DNA from: Dehalococcoidales bacterium
GTDB lineage: Bacteria > Chloroflexota > Dehalococcoidia > Dehalococcoidales > DAOVUZ01
DNA: 8,292 nucleotides
Direction: 5' to 3'
Assembly (NCBI GenBank): GCA_030632305.1
Contig: DAOVUZ010000026.1
Coordinates: forward strand, 1 to 8,292
Part shown: positions 5,451 through 8,292 of the stretch, piece after piece
How positions within the stretch are numbered: the first letter of the stretch is position 1
Layout of the letters: the number at the start of each line of letters is the position of its first letter
The notes under the pieces: generated by a model
Told to the model about the DNA's origin: nothing
Seen by the model: the letters and a program-made list of their open reading frames with translations, nothing else
Databases searched by the model: none
Position numbers and translations under genes: made by a program

Positions 5451-5455
5451 AAAGG
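5451..5455 (+). promoter_or_regulatory. valS ribosome binding site
   Basis: AAAGG at 5451-5455 lies 5 bases before the ATG at 5461 and supports this start. Confidence 0.55.
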
Positions 5456-5460
5456 CAAGT

Positions 5461-8127
5461 ATGACACAAACACCAAGTATTCAAGATGAAATGCCCAAAG
5501 CCTATGAGCCGGGGAAGGTTGAGGCTAAGTGGTATCAGTTCTGGCGGGAGAAGGGCTATTTCAAGCCCAGGATAGACCGGGGGAAAAAGCCCTTTGTTAT
5601 CATTATGCCGCCGCCCAATGTCACCGGTGAGCTTCATGTCGGGCATGCCTTAACCGCTACTCTGGAGGATATTATGACCCGCTGGCACCGGATGAAGGGT
5701 GAGCCTACTCTGTGGCTCCCTGGGGTTGACCATGCTGGTATCGCCACTCAGGTGGTGGTGGAGCAGATGCTGGCTAAGGAAGGATTGGACCGGCATAAAC
5801 TGGGCAAGGAAAAAACCCAGGAGAGAATCAGGCAATGGGCGGAGAGCAGGCGTGAGATTATTGCCCGCCAGCACCAGAGGCTGGGTGCTTCCTGTGACTG
5901 GAGCCGGGAGCGTTTTACTCTGGATGAAGGCCCGAGTCGGGCGGTGCGCACTGCTTTCGTCCGTCTGTATAATAAAGGGTTAATCTATCGGGGGGAGCGG
6001 ATTATCAACTGGTGTCCCCGCTGTGCTACTGCCCTGTCTGACCTTGAGGTAGACCACAAGGATATAGAGGGACATCTATACTATGTCCGCTACCCTCTGG
6101 CTGAAAGCAACAAAGAATTTATCACCGTAGCTACCACTCGACCTGAGACTATACTTGGTGATACTGCTGTCGCTGTCAACCCCGGGGATAAGCGGTTCAA
6201 GGCTATACTCGGTAAAAAGGCTATCCTGCCCGCAGTGAACCGGGTGATACCCATTGTAGCTGATGAGGCGGTTGATCTTGCCTTTGGCACCGGGGCGGTT
6301 AAAATCACTCCGGCTCATGACCCGGTGGACTTTGAGGTGGCTCAGCGTCAGGGACTGCCTCTGGTGAATATACTGAACCCCGATGCCACCATGAACGAGA
6401 ATGCCGGACCCTATGCCGGGCTAGACCGATTCTCCTGCCGTAAGGCGATACTATCCGACCTGGAAAAAGATGGGCTTCTGGTAAAGGTTGAGCCCCATAC
6501 CCATTCCGTGGGACACTGCCAGCGCTGCCAGACGGTTATTGAGCCGCTCGCCAGTAAACAATGGTTCATCAATACCCAACCGTTAGCTCAACCCGCCATT
6601 AAAGCCGTCGTCGATGGGCGTATTACTATCATACCTCCTCGATTTACCAAGGTTTATCTCAACTGGATGGAGAACATTCGTGACTGGTGCATCAGTCGTC
6701 AGCTATGGTGGGGACACCGAATCCCGGTATGGTATTGCCACGACTGTGGCGAGCTAACGGTAACCGTTGACGAGGCTGAATCTTGTTGCCACTGTGGCTC
6801 AGCCAGCATCAGCCAGGACCCTGATGTTCTGGATACCTGGTTCAGCTCGGCGCTGTGGACTCACTCTACCCTGGGCTGGCCTGATGATACCGAAGACCTG
6901 CGTTATTTCTACCCGACCACGGTAATGGAAACCGGCTACGATATCATCTTCTTCTGGATAGCCAGAATGATTATGATGGGGCTGGAGGATACCGGTGATA
7001 TTCCCTTCCACACCGTTTACCTTCACGGTCTGATACGGGATGAGAAGGGAGAGAAGATGAGCAAGATTAGGGGTAATGTGCTTAATCCTATTGACACGCT
7101 GGAGAAATATGGCACCGATGCTTTGCGCTTTGCTCTATCCACCGGGACCTCGCCGGGAAATGACATCAAGCTAGCCCCGTCACGGCTTGAAGCCGGGCGC
7201 AACTTTACCAACAAGCTGTGGAATGCTACCCGGTTCGTGGTCAGGTGTATTGAATCGGAAGGCATTGAACTGAAAATACAGCAGACCCTTCTCCCGGTAG
7301 AAGACCGCTGGATTCTGAGCCGTCTTAGTCGCACCGTATCTAGTGTAAACGGTCTAATGGAAGACTTTCAGTTTGGAGAGGCACAAAGGCAAATCCATGA
7401 TTTCCTGTGGGGTGAATTCTGCGACTGGTATATTGAAATAGCCAAGATTCGCCTCCGTTCCGGGGCTAAGGAGGTGCCATCACCAGTCCCGGTTCTGGTT
7501 TATGTTCTGGAAACATCCCTCCGTCTCCTGCACCCCTATATGCCTTTTGTCACTGAAGAGCTGTGGCAAAACCTGAAAGGTCGCCTGCCTTCAGATTGGC
7601 AGGTAGCTGAGTCTATAATGATAGCTGCCTATCCTGAGACTGATGGTGCGGCTATTGACCCTGAGGCAGAACGGGTTATGGAATCGCTAGTAGAAATAAT
7701 GCGCTCTATCCGCAATGCCCGGGCTCAGTATAAGGTGGAGAGCACTAGGTGGGTTGAGGTGCAAATCTATGGTGGTGAGCTTACACCGGCTATCGTTCCC
7801 TATTCTCAAGCTATTCAGGCCCTGGCTAGGGCAAAACCGATTACCTTTCTGGACAAGAGACAGGAAAGTTCGCCAACTGAGAATGTCTTGGTACTGGTGC
7901 TCAAAGAGACCGAGGTGATTATACCAATGGAAAGCATGGTTGACCTGGAAGCTGAGAGGAAACGGTTACAGAGGGAGATAGAGCAAAGCCAGACCGGAGT
8001 GGCTCAACTTGAAGCCAGACTGAAGGACCAGGCATTTCTGACCAGGGCACCGGCGGCGGTGGTGGACAAAGAACGCCAGAAGCTGGCTGCAATTAAAGAT
8101 AAGCTGGAGAGGCTAAGGTCAGCCTGA
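5461..8127 (+). CDS. valS: Valine-tRNA ligase
   Basis: The protein has 888 residues, the normal size for bacterial ValRS, a class Ia synthetase that charges tRNA-Val. The HIGH motif is HVGH (59-62) inside PPPNVTGELHVGHAL. The CP1 editing domain (about 205-345) carries TTRPETILGDTAVAVNP (225-241) and HDPVDF (286-291), which serve hydrolysis of misacylated Thr. Cysteine pairs C185/C188, C353/C356, C426/C429 and C443/C445 fit zinc knuckles. ISRQLWWGHRIPVWYC (411-426) and DVLDTWFSSALW (455-466) are typical of ValRS. The KMSKS loop is KMSKI (532-536), unusual in its last residue. The anticodon-binding helical domain spans about 610-760. The tail (828-886) is the Leu/Glu/Lys-rich coiled coil of the ValRS C-terminal arm. 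It converges on ychF with only 37 bases between stops. Confidence 0.97.
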   Translation: MTQTPSIQDEMPKAYEPGKVEAKWYQFWREKGYFKPRIDRGKKPFVIIMPPPNVTGELHVGHALTATLEDIMTRWHRMKGEPTLWLPGVDHAGIATQVVVEQMLAKEGLDRHKLGKEKTQERIRQWAESRREIIARQHQRLGASCDWSRERFTLDEGPSRAVRTAFVRLYNKGLIYRGERIINWCPRCATALSDLEVDHKDIEGHLYYVRYPLAESNKEFITVATTRPETILGDTAVAVNPGDKRFKAILGKKAILPAVNRVIPIVADEAVDLAFGTGAVKITPAHDPVDFEVAQRQGLPLVNILNPDATMNENAGPYAGLDRFSCRKAILSDLEKDGLLVKVEPHTHSVGHCQRCQTVIEPLASKQWFINTQPLAQPAIKAVVDGRITIIPPRFTKVYLNWMENIRDWCISRQLWWGHRIPVWYCHDCGELTVTVDEAESCCHCGSASISQDPDVLDTWFSSALWTHSTLGWPDDTEDLRYFYPTTVMETGYDIIFFWIARMIMMGLEDTGDIPFHTVYLHGLIRDEKGEKMSKIRGNVLNPIDTLEKYGTDALRFALSTGTSPGNDIKLAPSRLEAGRNFTNKLWNATRFVVRCIESEGIELKIQQTLLPVEDRWILSRLSRTVSSVNGLMEDFQFGEAQRQIHDFLWGEFCDWYIEIAKIRLRSGAKEVPSPVPVLVYVLETSLRLLHPYMPFVTEELWQNLKGRLPSDWQVAESIMIAAYPETDGAAIDPEAERVMESLVEIMRSIRNARAQYKVESTRWVEVQIYGGELTPAIVPYSQAIQALARAKPITFLDKRQESSPTENVLVLVLKETEVIIPMESMVDLEAERKRLQREIEQSQTGVAQLEARLKDQAFLTRAPAAVVDKERQKLAAIKDKLERLRSA

Positions 8128-8134
8128 AGGCTGA
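8119..8134 (+). terminator. Small hairpin over the valS stop codon (weak terminator candidate)
   Basis: TCAGCC (8119-8124) and GGCTGA (8129-8134) form a perfect 6-bp stem with a TGAA loop that contains the stop codon. The nearest T-rich stretch (GTTTTCTT, 8150-8157) starts 15 bases after the stem, too far for a textbook intrinsic terminator. It may still mark the end of two convergent transcripts. Confidence 0.3.
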
Positions 8135-8164
8135 ATACCCGCTATCCGTGTTTTCTTACTGGCT

Positions 8165-8292
8165 CTATACATTAAACAGGAAGGTGATTACATTGCCATC
8201 CTTGACGGTGTAGTTCTTGCCTTCCAGTTGGAGAAGCCCTTTCTTGCGACCTTCGGATAAGCTACCACACTTCAACAGGTCATCATAGGTTA
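8165..8292 (-). CDS. ychF: Redox-regulated ATPase YchF, C-terminal end (partial)
   Basis: The minus strand encodes 41 C-terminal residues in this window, including YDDLLKCGSLSEGRKKGLL and ending in DGNVITFLFNV, with a TAG at 8167-8165. The pattern YDDL..CGS....R..G.L.LEGK.Y.V.DG.V..F.FNV is the characteristic end of the TGS domain in YchF/OLA1, an Obg-related P-loop protein that prefers ATP and associates with ribosomes. The N-terminal GTPase-like domain lies beyond the window, so motifs there cannot be checked. The gene converges on valS. There is no sign of disruption in the visible part. Confidence 0.92.
   Translation of the reverse strand, partial: TYDDLLKCGSLSEGRKKGLLQLEGKNYTVKDGNVITFLFNV

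Larger units (their letters stand above)
4998..5460. other. 463-base intergenic region between divergent unknown gene and valS
   Basis: No coding frame here stands up on either strand. The left part holds the minus-strand leader, promoter and an inverted repeat (5057-5125). The stretch 5141-5258 shows nothing I can name. The right part holds candidate valS promoters (5259-5331), a hairpin repeat (5367-5432) flanked by 9-bp direct repeats, and the valS ribosome site. No T-box antiterminator sequence (the conserved TGG-containing bulge) is seen before valS. Confidence 0.7.

Noticed and set aside
5141..5460. T-box riboswitch before valS
   Set aside because: The leader is the right size, but I find no conserved T-box sequence or TGG bulge and no terminator/antiterminator pair with a T-run.
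5317..5646. 109-codon open frame on the minus strand at the valS start
   Set aside because: It overlaps the conserved ValRS N-terminus antisense and runs through the hairpin repeat; its residues show no domain and it has no ribosome site of note.

Overview
The window looks like a piece of a mid-G+C bacterial chromosome carrying mostly housekeeping genes. The gene set includes a stand-alone Mut7-C RNase, a fused NAD(P)HX epimerase/dehydratase, a type III pantothenate kinase and a bacterial ValRS. With short GC-rich hairpin repeats in the gaps, this is most reminiscent of Chloroflexota, perhaps Dehalococcoidia. That placement is inference from memory of such genomes, not a search result.

Layout. 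Positions 1-104 hold the last 33 codons of an unrecognised plus-strand gene. Next come a Mut7-C RNase/zinc-ribbon protein (132-608), bifunctional nnrDE (671-2227), coaX (2337-3104) and coaBC (3186-4379), all on the plus strand. A convergent minus-strand gene of unknown function (4376-4957) ends inside the coaBC stop codon. A 463-base gap (4998-5460) holds the likely promoter of that unknown gene, candidate promoters for valS, and a hairpin repeat. valS (5461-8127) follows, then the C-terminal end of a convergent ychF that runs off the window (8165-8292).

How the genes work together. CoaX and CoaBC catalyse the first three steps from pantothenate to 4'-phosphopantetheine on the way to CoA. NnrDE repairs hydrated NAD(P)H. 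The three form a cofactor cluster that probably starts at a good sigma70-type promoter at 605-633. The gaps before coaX, coaBC and valS each carry a short G/C-rich repeat. Two of these share a nested-hairpin design capped by the same GCGAAGC apex, and one lies against the coaBC ribosome binding site.

The most interesting observation is in the unknown minus-strand gene. A perfect 10-bp tandem duplication (4947-4966) separates a 15-codon upstream reading frame, which has a good Shine-Dalgarno sequence, from the 193-codon body. Removing one copy fuses them into one 203-residue protein. The duplication therefore looks like a recent frameshift, a reversible switch, or a coupled re-start. The same gene also has a perfect in-frame 9-bp tandem duplication. 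I see no CRISPR array, tRNA, rRNA, transposase or defence system.
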